The translations under genes were made by a program, and so were the position numbers. Positions 43,102-50,871 of a stretch of 64,000 nucleotides of DNA are shown here, one piece after another; the first letter of the stretch is position 1; the number at the start of each line of letters is the position of its first letter. The DNA is from JAXMHN01 sp964578605 (lineage in GTDB: Bacteria > Verrucomicrobiota > Verrucomicrobiia > Limisphaerales > SIBE01). The notes beneath the pieces are model-generated. The model was not told the origin of the DNA and made no database searches. It saw nothing but the letters and a program-made list of their open reading frames with translations. The stretch is taken from NCBI GenBank assembly GCA_964578605.1, contig CAZODO010000016.1, positions 5,263 through 69,262 of the forward strand. The letters are read 5' to 3'.

Positions 43102-43213
43102 CTTTGAGCGGAGGCGAGGGATTGGGTACAACCCTGGATTGGCAGGCGCGGAGGGGAATCACCCCGATCCAAGGTCCTTGGCGGCAACCCATCGGCATCT
43201 GCATGACTAGATG

Positions 43214-43311
43214 ATATACTCCAGATAATTTCTAGTTTTATTCTTAATTTATTCACACAATATATCATGACTTTAGCACGACTTTCGTACGAGTATAGCA
43301 CGAGTATAGCA
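43214..43311. repeat. Iterated 11-bp inverted-repeat element E (AT-rich, left arm degenerate)
   Basis: Right units start at 43268, 43279, 43290 and 43301: ATGACTTTAGC, ACGACTTTCGT and ACGAGTATAGC twice. The left arm from 43214 reads GATATACTCCA, GATAATTTCTA, GTTTTATTCTT and AATTTATTCAC at 11-bp spacing. The first matches the inverted unit GCTATACTCGT at 8 of 11 positions; the others are weaker. About 10 bp form the centre. It lies in the 658-bp gap between divergent genes, next to the RNA candidate. Confidence 0.65.
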
Positions 43312-43464
43312 CTAGCGGAAGAAGGGGCGGGGTTCAGGCCCCTCTGAACCCCAGCGAATTTGAGGGCCGGCCTGCGCAAAAGATGCGCACCTTGCCTGCC
43401 GGATTGGGAAAACAATGCGCAGTGAAGCCCGCCCGGAGCCTTGATTTACCCATAAATCGTTGGT

Positions 43465-43480
43465 CGGCATCGGGTTTGCT
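43465..43480 (+). promoter_or_regulatory. Possible sigma-54 promoter
   Basis: CGGCATCGGGTTTGCT has GG and GC with exactly ten bases between them and matches the -24/-12 consensus (TGGCAC-N5-TTGCW) at most positions, except the first T. It lies about 95 bp before the secreted-protein gene that leads into the secretion operon. A sigma-54 activator is encoded at the other end of that operon. Confidence 0.35.
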
Positions 43481-43576
43481 ACTCGGACGTTGCCGAAATC
43501 GAGGCCTCGACGCCCCGAGTGTCGTGTTCAACAGGTAAAACCAAATAAAAACCAATAAACATTCCGGAGATTAGTT

Positions 43577-44125
43577 ATGAAGCTATTTATTAAACCTTCC
43601 ATTCTCGCGGCGGTGGCCGCCGTGCTCGTCTCGCTGCCCAGCCAAGCCCAAGCCCAAGCTCAGCAAGGCGGCGGTCGCGGGAATTTTGACCCGGCCGAAA
43701 TGCGCCAGCGCATGATGGATCGGTACAAAGAGATGCTCGAGATCAAGGGCGACGACGAGTGGAAAGCCATCGAACCGCGCATCACCAAGATCAACGAAGC
43801 CCGTCGTGACGTCGGTTTTGGAGGCGGCATGCGAGGGATGATGGGCGCGTTCGGTGGCCAGCGCCAACGGGGCGGCGATCAAGCCGACCAGGGCGGGCAG
43901 CAGCGCCGGCGCCCGGGAGCCGCGCAGGTCAGCACCGCGACCCAGGAATTGCAGAAGGCCATTGAGTCGAAAGCCTCGGCCGATACGGTGAAAGCCAAAC
44001 TGGCGGCCTACCGGGCGGATCGCGCGGCCAAGCAGGCGGCCCTGGAGAAAGCCCAGGAAGACTTGAAGAAAGTCCTGACCGTTCGCCAGGAAGCGCTCGC
44101 CGTCATGGGTGGGCTGCTTGAATAA
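43577..44125 (+). CDS. Small secreted protein of unknown function leading the secretion operon
   Basis: 182 residues with a clear signal peptide (MKLFIKPSILAAVAAVLVSL through SQAQAQA). GGAG lies eight bases before the ATG. The mature protein is helical and charged. A first helix pair (FDPAEMRQRMMDRYKEMLEI and DEWKAIEPRITKINEAR) is followed by a Gly/Gln/Arg-rich flexible stretch (about residues 78-115) and a long C-terminal helix rich in Ala, Lys and Glu (ALEKAQEDLKKVLTVRQEA). The pattern resembles Spy/LTXXQ-type periplasmic chaperones, but no LTxxQ motif is visible. It ends 41 bp before gspE, so it may belong to the operon. Confidence 0.75.
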   Translation: MKLFIKPSILAAVAAVLVSLPSQAQAQAQQGGGRGNFDPAEMRQRMMDRYKEMLEIKGDDEWKAIEPRITKINEARRDVGFGGGMRGMMGAFGGQRQRGGDQADQGGQQRRRPGAAQVSTATQELQKAIESKASADTVKAKLAAYRADRAAKQAALEKAQEDLKKVLTVRQEALAVMGGLLE

Positions 44126-44166
44126 TCGCGACTGGCCTTGCCGGCCCTCAAACAGCGCGCCCTTCC

Positions 44167-45939
44167 ATGAAAACTGCCGAGCCCACCCACGCCGGAACGA
44201 GTGAACTGTTGCAGAAGATGGTTGCCGCCAAGCAACTATCGGCCAGTGACGCCGCTCAACTGGCGGCTCTGCAGGCGCAAGGGAACGGCGCGCTCGTTCG
44301 ATCCGAAGAAGATGTCCTCCGCTGGCTGGCCAAGGAGTACGACCTCGGGTACACGTCGCTCGATGAGGTCGAGCCGGACAAAGAGGTCCTTTCGCTCTTC
44401 CCGGCGCGCATGCTTTTGAAGGACGAATTGCTCCCGCTGCGGCGGACGGACGGCTGTGTCGAAGTGGCGACCAGCCGGCTGTTCGCCACGCATGGTCTGG
44501 ACACGCTCAAGACCATGACGGGGCTGCGGCTCCGGCCGGTGCTGGCGCCCACCGAAGCCATCCAGCGCGAGATGAAGAAACGCCTGGGGGTGGGCGCGGA
44601 TACGATCGATACTCTGGACGAAGAGAAATCGTTCGAGGTGGTCGATGAAGGGGATGAGGAGGATACCAACCTCGATACCGCCGCCGAAGACGCTTCCATC
44701 ATCCGGTTCGTCAACCAGGTGCTGCGCGACGCCATTGAACTGCGCGCATCGGACATTCACCTCGAGCCGTTCGAAGACGAACTCCGAATTCGGTATCGCA
44801 TTGACGGGGTGCTCCAGGAAGTGCCGGTGCCGGCGCAAGTCAAACGCTTTCAACCGGCGATCGTTTCGCGCGTGAAGATCTTGAGCCATTTGAACATCGC
44901 GGAAAAACGGCTGCCCCAGGACGGGCGGATCAAGATCCGGATTGACGATGCCGAAGTGGACATCCGCGTGTCGGTCATCCCGATGATCCATGGCGAAGCC
45001 GTGGTGATGCGTTTGCTAAGGCAGAACGCGACTTTGCGCGGCATGCGCGAGCTGGGCATGGACACGCGCGAGTTCGAATCTTTCAGGAATGTCCTCCAGC
45101 TCCCGCACGGGATCATTCTGGTCACCGGCCCAACCGGCAGCGGCAAGACCTCCACCCTTTACACCGCACTGCACGAGATCAACGATTCCGTCCGCAAAAT
45201 CATCACCATCGAGGACCCGGTGGAATACCAGCTCAAGGGGGTCAACCAGATCCAGGTGTCGGAAAAGGCCGGGCTGACCTTCGCGCGCGGGTTGCGGTCC
45301 ATTCTGCGCCATGACCCGGACGTGGTGCTGATCGGTGAGATTCGGGACAAAGAGACGGCTCAGATTGCCGTGCAGGCGTCCCTGACGGGGCATCTGGTTT
45401 TCTCCACCCTGCACACGAACGACGCCCCCGGCGCGGTGACCCGCCTTGTGGATATGGGGGTGGAACCGTACCTGGTCTCTTCGTCCTTGGAAGCCGTGCT
45501 GGCGCAACGCTTGGTTCGCGTGCTCTGCAAGAAGTGCAAGCAAGTGGATGATTCGCCGGCCGCGCAGGCGTTTAAGGCCCAGGTCGGCATCCCGGCCAAC
45601 ACGAAGATTTACCGCTCGGTCGGCTGCCGAGACTGCCGCAATACCGGGTTCCTCGGCAGGCGCGCCATTTTCGAATGGATGGATTCCAACAATGAGATCC
45701 GCCAGATGGTCCTGCGGAACGCGTCCAGTGATGAGATCCGCGACGCGGCCCGGCGGGCGGGAATGAAGACGCTGGCCGACGACGGTTGGCGCCTGGTGCG
45801 CATGGGAGAGACGACCGTTGAGGAAGTGCTCAGCGTGACCACGGCGAAGGAAGTGCTGATGACGACCGTCACGGCGCCCGCGGGCGAGGAACCGGTGGGC
45901 GAGAGCCCGGCTGGCTCACTGGTCGTCAGCCAAAAGTAA
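44167..45939 (+). CDS. gspE: Type II secretion system ATPase GspE
   Basis: The cytoplasmic hexameric motor that drives pseudopilus assembly, 590 residues. An N-terminal MshEN-like domain (about 1-150) precedes the ATPase: Walker A VTGPTGSGKTSTLYTALHE, Asp box IIRFVNQVLRDAIELRASDI, Walker B DPDVVLIGEIRDKETAQIA and His box GHLVFSTLHTNDAPGAVTR. The zinc tetracysteine is present: LCKKCKQ and GCRDCRNTG. It opens a run of twelve closely spaced type II secretion genes, most of them overlapping. Confidence 0.96.
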   Translation: MKTAEPTHAGTSELLQKMVAAKQLSASDAAQLAALQAQGNGALVRSEEDVLRWLAKEYDLGYTSLDEVEPDKEVLSLFPARMLLKDELLPLRRTDGCVEVATSRLFATHGLDTLKTMTGLRLRPVLAPTEAIQREMKKRLGVGADTIDTLDEEKSFEVVDEGDEEDTNLDTAAEDASIIRFVNQVLRDAIELRASDIHLEPFEDELRIRYRIDGVLQEVPVPAQVKRFQPAIVSRVKILSHLNIAEKRLPQDGRIKIRIDDAEVDIRVSVIPMIHGEAVVMRLLRQNATLRGMRELGMDTREFESFRNVLQLPHGIILVTGPTGSGKTSTLYTALHEINDSVRKIITIEDPVEYQLKGVNQIQVSEKAGLTFARGLRSILRHDPDVVLIGEIRDKETAQIAVQASLTGHLVFSTLHTNDAPGAVTRLVDMGVEPYLVSSSLEAVLAQRLVRVLCKKCKQVDDSPAAQAFKAQVGIPANTKIYRSVGCRDCRNTGFLGRRAIFEWMDSNNEIRQMVLRNASSDEIRDAARRAGMKTLADDGWRLVRMGETTVEEVLSVTTAKEVLMTTVTAPAGEEPVGESPAGSLVVSQK

Positions 45940-45954
45940 CCGAACCCGCGTCGC

Positions 45955-47211
45955 ATGCCCGTCTTTCAGTACAAAGCCCTTCAAGGGAACGGATCGGTCA
46001 GCCTGGGCGAGATCGAAGCCGGCGGCCGCCTCGAGGCGCTCCGGCAGATGGAAGGGCTCGGCTTGCGCCCGATCAGCCTCTCGGAGCGGCGCAATGGCAA
46101 GGGCCCGTCCGCCAAAGCCGCCGGAAATGGCGGGACGGGCGGCGGATTTCAGCTGTCCTTCGGCGCCGCGAAAAAGATCACGGCCCGGATCCTGGAGAAC
46201 TTCACCCGGCTCCTCTCGAGTTTGCTGGCCGCGGGCGTGCCTTTAAGCCGGGCGCTGGTCATCCTGCAAAAGGAAGCAGCCAACCCGGTGGCGAAGGCGA
46301 AATGGAAGGAGATCCACGATTCGGTGGTGGATGGCACGTCCTTGGCCGCCGCGATGGCGAAATCGCCGGACACCTTCCCGCGCGTTTACGTGGCCATGGT
46401 CGAGGCGGGGGAGACGGGCGGGTTTCTGGACGTCGTGCTGGGCCAGATTGCCGATTTCCAGGCGCGCGAGAAAGAACTGCGGGCCAAAGTGATGACGGCG
46501 TTGCTTTATCCGATGATCTTGCTGTTCCTGGCGACCTGCGTGCTGGTGTTTCTGCTGGTCTTCTTCATCCCGAGGTTCCAGTCGATCTTTAGCGGGTTTG
46601 GCGCCCAGCTCCCGATGCTCACCCAGATGATCGTCTCCACAAGCAATCTGCTGCGGGCGTATGGGTTCATGCTGCTGGTGGGAGTGGTCGTCCTGGGGTT
46701 CATGGTCCGCACCTGGATTGTCTCGCCGAACGGCCGCCGCGCTTGGGAGGGGCTGATCCTGAAATTGCCTGCGGTGGGTCCCCTGGTGGCCCAATTCGCC
46801 ATGGCACGGTTCTGCCGGATGCTCGGGACGCTGCTCGGAGCCGGGGTGCCCTTGATCAGTGGGTTGAACGTCGCGCGCCGGTCGATTGGCAACCAGATCC
46901 TGGTCGATGCCGTATCCAATTCGATTGACCGGGTGAAGGAAGGGAAACCGCTGGGCCCAAGCCTATCGGACTGTGGTTCGTTGTTCTCAGGTTCGGTGCT
47001 CGAAATGATCTCCGTGGCGGAGGAGAGCGGGCGGCTGGATCAGGAACTGGTCCGGATCGCCAACGTGACAGAAGGGGATTTGGACCGCCAATTGAAGACG
47101 GCGGTGGCGCTGGCGGAACCGCTGATGCTGTTCTTTATCGCTGCCTTTATCGGAACGATTTTCATCGGGATGGTCATCCCGATCTTCTCGCTCCAAGACT
47201 ATATCAAATAA
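45955..47211 (+). CDS. gspF: Type II secretion inner-membrane platform protein GspF
   Basis: 418 residues with the duplicated T2SSF domain. The first copy starts at FTRLLSSLLAAGVPLSRALV and the second at MARFCRMLGTLLGAGVPLIS. Three membrane helices are at about 190-215 (ILLFLATCVLVFLLVFFIP), 235-255 and near the C-terminus (PLMLFFIAAFIGTIFIGMV). It anchors the GspE motor and the pseudopilins. It starts 15 bp after gspE. Confidence 0.96.
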   Translation: MPVFQYKALQGNGSVSLGEIEAGGRLEALRQMEGLGLRPISLSERRNGKGPSAKAAGNGGTGGGFQLSFGAAKKITARILENFTRLLSSLLAAGVPLSRALVILQKEAANPVAKAKWKEIHDSVVDGTSLAAAMAKSPDTFPRVYVAMVEAGETGGFLDVVLGQIADFQAREKELRAKVMTALLYPMILLFLATCVLVFLLVFFIPRFQSIFSGFGAQLPMLTQMIVSTSNLLRAYGFMLLVGVVVLGFMVRTWIVSPNGRRAWEGLILKLPAVGPLVAQFAMARFCRMLGTLLGAGVPLISGLNVARRSIGNQILVDAVSNSIDRVKEGKPLGPSLSDCGSLFSGSVLEMISVAEESGRLDQELVRIANVTEGDLDRQLKTAVALAEPLMLFFIAAFIGTIFIGMVIPIFSLQDYIK

Positions 47212-47228
47212 CGCGACAACCTGTTCTC

Positions 47229-47699
47229 ATGAAGATCCAACGCGCATCTGCAAACCCTGGCCCCCCCCGAACACTCCATCACCGGGGCGGTTTCACCCTG
47301 ATCGAACTGCTGCTGGTCCTGGTCATCCTCGGGATCCTCGCGGCGCTGGTCGTGCCCAAGTTCTCCGGCCGCACCGAGCAGGCCCGGGTGACCGCCGCCC
47401 AGTCCCAGATTGCCACGTTCGGCACCGCGCTCGACGCCTTCGAGATTGACAATGGCTATTACCCGAAAGGCCGGGAGGGCCTCCAGGATCTCGTCGTCCA
47501 GCCGCGCGACGCGAAGAACTGGCGCGGTCCCTATCTCAAGAGCGAGATCCCGCTGGACCCGTGGGGGAACGCTTACATTTATGAATGCCCCGGCCGGCAT
47601 AACCCAAGCGGCTATGACTTGATGTCCCTCGGCCCGGACGGGCGCGAAGGCGGGGATGACGATATCACCAACTACTCGCAGGGAACCCAACGCCGGTAA
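47229..47699 (+). CDS. gspG: Major pseudopilin GspG
   Basis: 156 residues. The prepilin cleavage site is HRGG before FTLIELLLVLVILGILAAL, with Glu5 conserved for assembly. The C-terminal domain has DPWGNAYIYECPG and the calcium-site loop SLGPDGREGGDDDITN, both typical of GspG. A longer than usual leader (about 20 residues) precedes the site. It forms the pseudopilus shaft after cleavage by a prepilin peptidase, which is not encoded in this window. Confidence 0.95.
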   Translation: MKIQRASANPGPPRTLHHRGGFTLIELLLVLVILGILAALVVPKFSGRTEQARVTAAQSQIATFGTALDAFEIDNGYYPKGREGLQDLVVQPRDAKNWRGPYLKSEIPLDPWGNAYIYECPGRHNPSGYDLMSLGPDGREGGDDDITNYSQGTQRR

Positions 47700-47719
47700 G
47701 AGCACCCGCCGAATTCGTC

Positions 47720-48313
47720 ATGTTTCTGAGACGTCCCAGCCCCTTTCGCCGTTCCTCCCGGCGCGCCACACCGGCCTCCGGGCGCCCGGCGGGGTTTACG
47801 CTCATCGAGCTGATCCTCGTCATGGCGTTGCTGGCGATCGTGCTCGGGGTGGCGGCGCCTTCGCTCTCCCGCTTCTTTCAGGGGCGCACCTTGGATTCGG
47901 AAGCGAAACGGTTTCTCGCGCTAACCCGTTATGGGCAAAGCCGGGCGGTCTCGGAAGGGGTGCCCATGCTGCTCTGGATCGATGCCAAGCAGAGCCAGTA
48001 CGGGCTGCAGGCCGACAGCAGTTACCTCGAGGAAGACACCCGAAAGCTGGAGTACACCCTCGCGAAAGAGGTCCAGGTGGAAGTCGAGGAACCGCCCGTC
48101 TCGTTCGGCTTGCAGCGAGTGTGGAAAGGCAGTCCGGGTTTCACCGCGACCTTGCCCAAGATCCAATTCCTGCCGGACGGTTTCTTGGGCGAACGCAGCC
48201 CCGACTCAATCGTTTTCAGGCAGGGTCAAGATGCGGAAATCTGGATTGAGCAGACCCACAACGGCCTGAGTTATGAAGTGCAAACCAACCAGGTGCGAAC
48301 GCTCCGGCGCTAG
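47720..48313 (+). CDS. gspH: Minor pseudopilin GspH
   Basis: 197 residues with cleavage site RPAG before FTLIELILVMALLAIVLGVA. The C-terminal GspH-like beta domain contains SRAVSEGVPMLLWIDAKQS and a FLPDGFLGERSPDS loop. It overlaps gspI by 41 bp, unusually long for this operon. Confidence 0.88.
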   Translation: MFLRRPSPFRRSSRRATPASGRPAGFTLIELILVMALLAIVLGVAAPSLSRFFQGRTLDSEAKRFLALTRYGQSRAVSEGVPMLLWIDAKQSQYGLQADSSYLEEDTRKLEYTLAKEVQVEVEEPPVSFGLQRVWKGSPGFTATLPKIQFLPDGFLGERSPDSIVFRQGQDAEIWIEQTHNGLSYEVQTNQVRTLRR

Positions 48314-48683
48314 GTCCTCGCGCCACGGCTTTACGCTCGTGGAGGTGCTGGCCGCGCTGGTGTTTATGGCGATCGTGATCCCCGCCGCCATCCAGGGCGT
48401 GCGCATCGCGAGCCTGGCCGGGCAAATGGGCGAACGAAAATCCGCGGCGGCACGGATCGCAGATACGGTATTGAATGAGTTGGTGGTCACTGGGCAATGG
48501 CAAACCGGCTCCCAGTCGGGAACTGTGGAAGACGGCGCAATGGCCTACAAATGGCAGATGCGAACGGAGCCTTGGTTCCAGCAGAACGTGCTCCGGCTCC
48601 TGACGGTCGAGGTGACCTACCCGGTGCAGGGACAGGATTACCAGGTGCAGATGAGCACCCTGGTTGACGCAACACTCCAGTGA
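48273..48683 (+). CDS. gspI: Minor pseudopilin GspI
   Basis: 136 residues. Cleavage site SRHG before FTLVEVLAALVFMAIVIPA, Glu5 present. GspI-like features follow: ARIADTVLNELVVTGQWQ and WQMRTEPWFQQNVLRLLTVEV. It starts at ATG 48273 inside gspH and ends in a GTGA overlap with gspJ. It works in the tip complex with J and K. Confidence 0.88.
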   Translation: MKCKPTRCERSGARSSRHGFTLVEVLAALVFMAIVIPAAIQGVRIASLAGQMGERKSAAARIADTVLNELVVTGQWQTGSQSGTVEDGAMAYKWQMRTEPWFQQNVLRLLTVEVTYPVQGQDYQVQMSTLVDATLQ

Positions 48684-49450
48684 ACGCACAGGGGCCACAT
48701 TCGAAAACCGAAAGCGCACGAGCGATGCGGAGCCCGGTGGCCTTCACCTTGATCGAGGTGCTCTTGGCAGTCGCGATCTTCGCGGTGGTCCTGCTGGCCA
48801 TTCACACCGTGTTCTATGGAGCGCTCAAGCTGCGCGACACCACGACCGAAGCGATTCAGCAAAGCCTGCCCCTGCAGCACGCTCTGGCGGTTCTGAAACG
48901 CGACCTGGCTGATATCGTCCTGCCCGGCGGAACCTTCTTCGGAGAGTTCCAGACCATGGTGCGCGACCTCGGGACGTCGAATATCGTGAACACGCTCAGC
49001 GCCGTGGATGACACGATGGCGGGGCAGTCCGGCCCGGCGTTCTTTACCGCCAGCGGGCGCGTGGACGACAACGCGCCCTGGGGCGATGTTCAAAGGGTTT
49101 GGTACTACCTCGCCGCGCCGACCAACCATGCGCCCGGCCGGGATTTAATCCGGTCTGTCACGCGCAACCTGCTCCCCGCGTTCCATGAGGAACCGGAGGA
49201 ACAGCGCCTGATGAGCGGGGTCGAATCCATAGTGTTCTCATTCTACGACGGGCTGCAATGGCGGCAGGATTGGGATTCAACCGTTGAAACCAACAAGCTT
49301 CCCCGCGGGATCAAGGTGCAGCTGCAATTGGCCGCCGAGAGCGCTCCGGCGCGGCTGGGACAGCTCCCGATTGACCTGGTCGTCCCGGTGATCGTGCAGG
49401 CCGGAACGAACGAAACCGCGCAAGCGACCGAAGAGGGGGAAGAGCTATGA
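48680..49450 (+). CDS. gspJ: Minor pseudopilin GspJ
   Basis: 256 residues from a GTG start that overlaps the gspI stop. The N-terminal helix AFTLIEVLLAVAIFAVVLLA is preceded by Ala, not the usual Gly, at the cleavage position (RSPVA before FTLIE). The C-terminal domain has LKRDLADIVLPGG and SVTRNLLPAFHEEPEEQRLM, followed by GVESIVFSFYDGLQWRQDWD, as in GspJ proteins. The end overlaps gspK (ATGA). Confidence 0.88.
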   Translation: MNAQGPHSKTESARAMRSPVAFTLIEVLLAVAIFAVVLLAIHTVFYGALKLRDTTTEAIQQSLPLQHALAVLKRDLADIVLPGGTFFGEFQTMVRDLGTSNIVNTLSAVDDTMAGQSGPAFFTASGRVDDNAPWGDVQRVWYYLAAPTNHAPGRDLIRSVTRNLLPAFHEEPEEQRLMSGVESIVFSFYDGLQWRQDWDSTVETNKLPRGIKVQLQLAAESAPARLGQLPIDLVVPVIVQAGTNETAQATEEGEEL

Positions 49451-50871
49451 CCCTGGGCTCGGCCAGCGATGCACCGCGAAAGAGCGAGGTGGCGACCGCC
49501 TCCCTATGGCCGGGCGCAAGGCGGCGTCCTGCCGCCGGCATCCGAGGGGAACGAGCTTCGGTCCTCATCATCGTGCTGTGGATCTCGTTCGGGCTGGTTA
49601 GCTTGGCGCTCTACTTCGCGCATAGCATGTCGTTTGAACTGCGCGCGGCCGACAACCGGGTGGCGGGCACGGAAGCTGAGCAAGCGATCGCCGGCGCCAT
49701 CCGCTACGTCAGCAACATCCTGGCGACCACCGTCTATCCGGGCGCCTTGCCCGAACCTGAGACCTTCCCGCGGGAAGCGGTGCAACTTGGCGACGCGAGA
49801 TTCTGGTTGATCGGGCGGCCGATCGAACAGCTCCCCCCGGAGCAGCCGTATTTCAACCTTGTCGACGAATGCTCGAAGTTGAACCTGAACAGCGTCACGG
49901 CTGAAATGCTCGAAACACTCCCGCGCATGCGGCCCGAACAAGCAGGCGCGATCCTGGACTGGCGTGACGAGGATTCCGAGGTGAACGAACTCGGGGGCGC
50001 AGAAACCGACCTGTACCAGCGCTTCAACCCGTCCTACATGTGCAAGGATGCCAAATTCGAATCCGTCGAAGAACTGCGCATGGTCTACGGAATGGACCTC
50101 GAGATGCTCCTCGGCGAAGACGGCAACCTCAATGGCGTCCTGGATCTGAACGAAAACGACGGCGACCAGTCGCCTCCCTACGACAATCAAGACGGCCGCC
50201 TGGATCCCGGTCTGTTCGAGTACTTCACAGTCTACTCGATGGAACCAACCACGCGCACGAACGGTTCACCGCGCATCAATATCGCGACGACGAACCAGCA
50301 GGAACTGGCCACGTTGCTCACGGAAAAGTTCGATGCGGAAAAAGCAAACTCGATCCTGGCCAACTTCTCGAGCGGCGGGCAAACCGTCACGAGCCTGCTT
50401 GAGTTCTACATCCGGAGCGGGATGACGGCGCAGGAGTTCGCCCAAATAGAGACCGACATCACGGCGACCACCAACGTGACGGGCCTGGTGAACGTGAACA
50501 CCGCCAGTGAGATGGTGCTGTCATGCATCCCGGGAATCGGAATCGAGAACGCCCCCGCCTTGACGGCCTACCGGCAGAGCAACCGGGCGAGCCTGGCGGT
50601 GGAACCGACCTTGGCGTGGGTGGCTGACGTGCTTGGCGAGACCAACGCGGTCCAGGCCGGCCCTTTCCTGACCGGGCGCAGCTTTCAATATGCCGCCGAC
50701 ATCGCCGCAGTCGGCCATTACGGCCGGGGGTTCCGGCGTGTGAAAGTCGTTTTCGATCTCAGCCAGGGGACGCCTCGCGTGGTCTTTCGGCGAGATCTCA
50801 CGCACCTCGGATGGGCGCTCGGACGGGACGTGCGCGAGGAGTTTTTACTGTTGGCCAAGAACAGACAATGA
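49447..50871 (+). CDS. gspK: Pseudopilus tip protein GspK
   Basis: 474 residues. An N-terminal basic leader precedes ASVLIIVLWISFGLVSLALY, the GspK-type helix that lacks Glu5, as expected for the tip. The periplasmic part has the GspK SAM-like helices: DECSKLNLNSVTAEMLETLP and the helix-hairpin-helix-like VNVNTASEMVLSCIPGIG. An acidic insert near residues 220-250 (EDGNLNGVLDLNENDGDQSP) may bind calcium. ATGA overlaps join it to gspJ and gspL. Confidence 0.92.
   Translation: MTLGSASDAPRKSEVATASLWPGARRRPAAGIRGERASVLIIVLWISFGLVSLALYFAHSMSFELRAADNRVAGTEAEQAIAGAIRYVSNILATTVYPGALPEPETFPREAVQLGDARFWLIGRPIEQLPPEQPYFNLVDECSKLNLNSVTAEMLETLPRMRPEQAGAILDWRDEDSEVNELGGAETDLYQRFNPSYMCKDAKFESVEELRMVYGMDLEMLLGEDGNLNGVLDLNENDGDQSPPYDNQDGRLDPGLFEYFTVYSMEPTTRTNGSPRINIATTNQQELATLLTEKFDAEKANSILANFSSGGQTVTSLLEFYIRSGMTAQEFAQIETDITATTNVTGLVNVNTASEMVLSCIPGIGIENAPALTAYRQSNRASLAVEPTLAWVADVLGETNAVQAGPFLTGRSFQYAADIAAVGHYGRGFRRVKVVFDLSQGTPRVVFRRDLTHLGWALGRDVREEFLLLAKNRQ

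Noticed and set aside
43080..43415. 111-codon minus-strand frame between the deacetylase and the small secreted protein genes
   Set aside because: It crosses an AT-rich repeat element, has no ribosome binding site and resembles no protein family.
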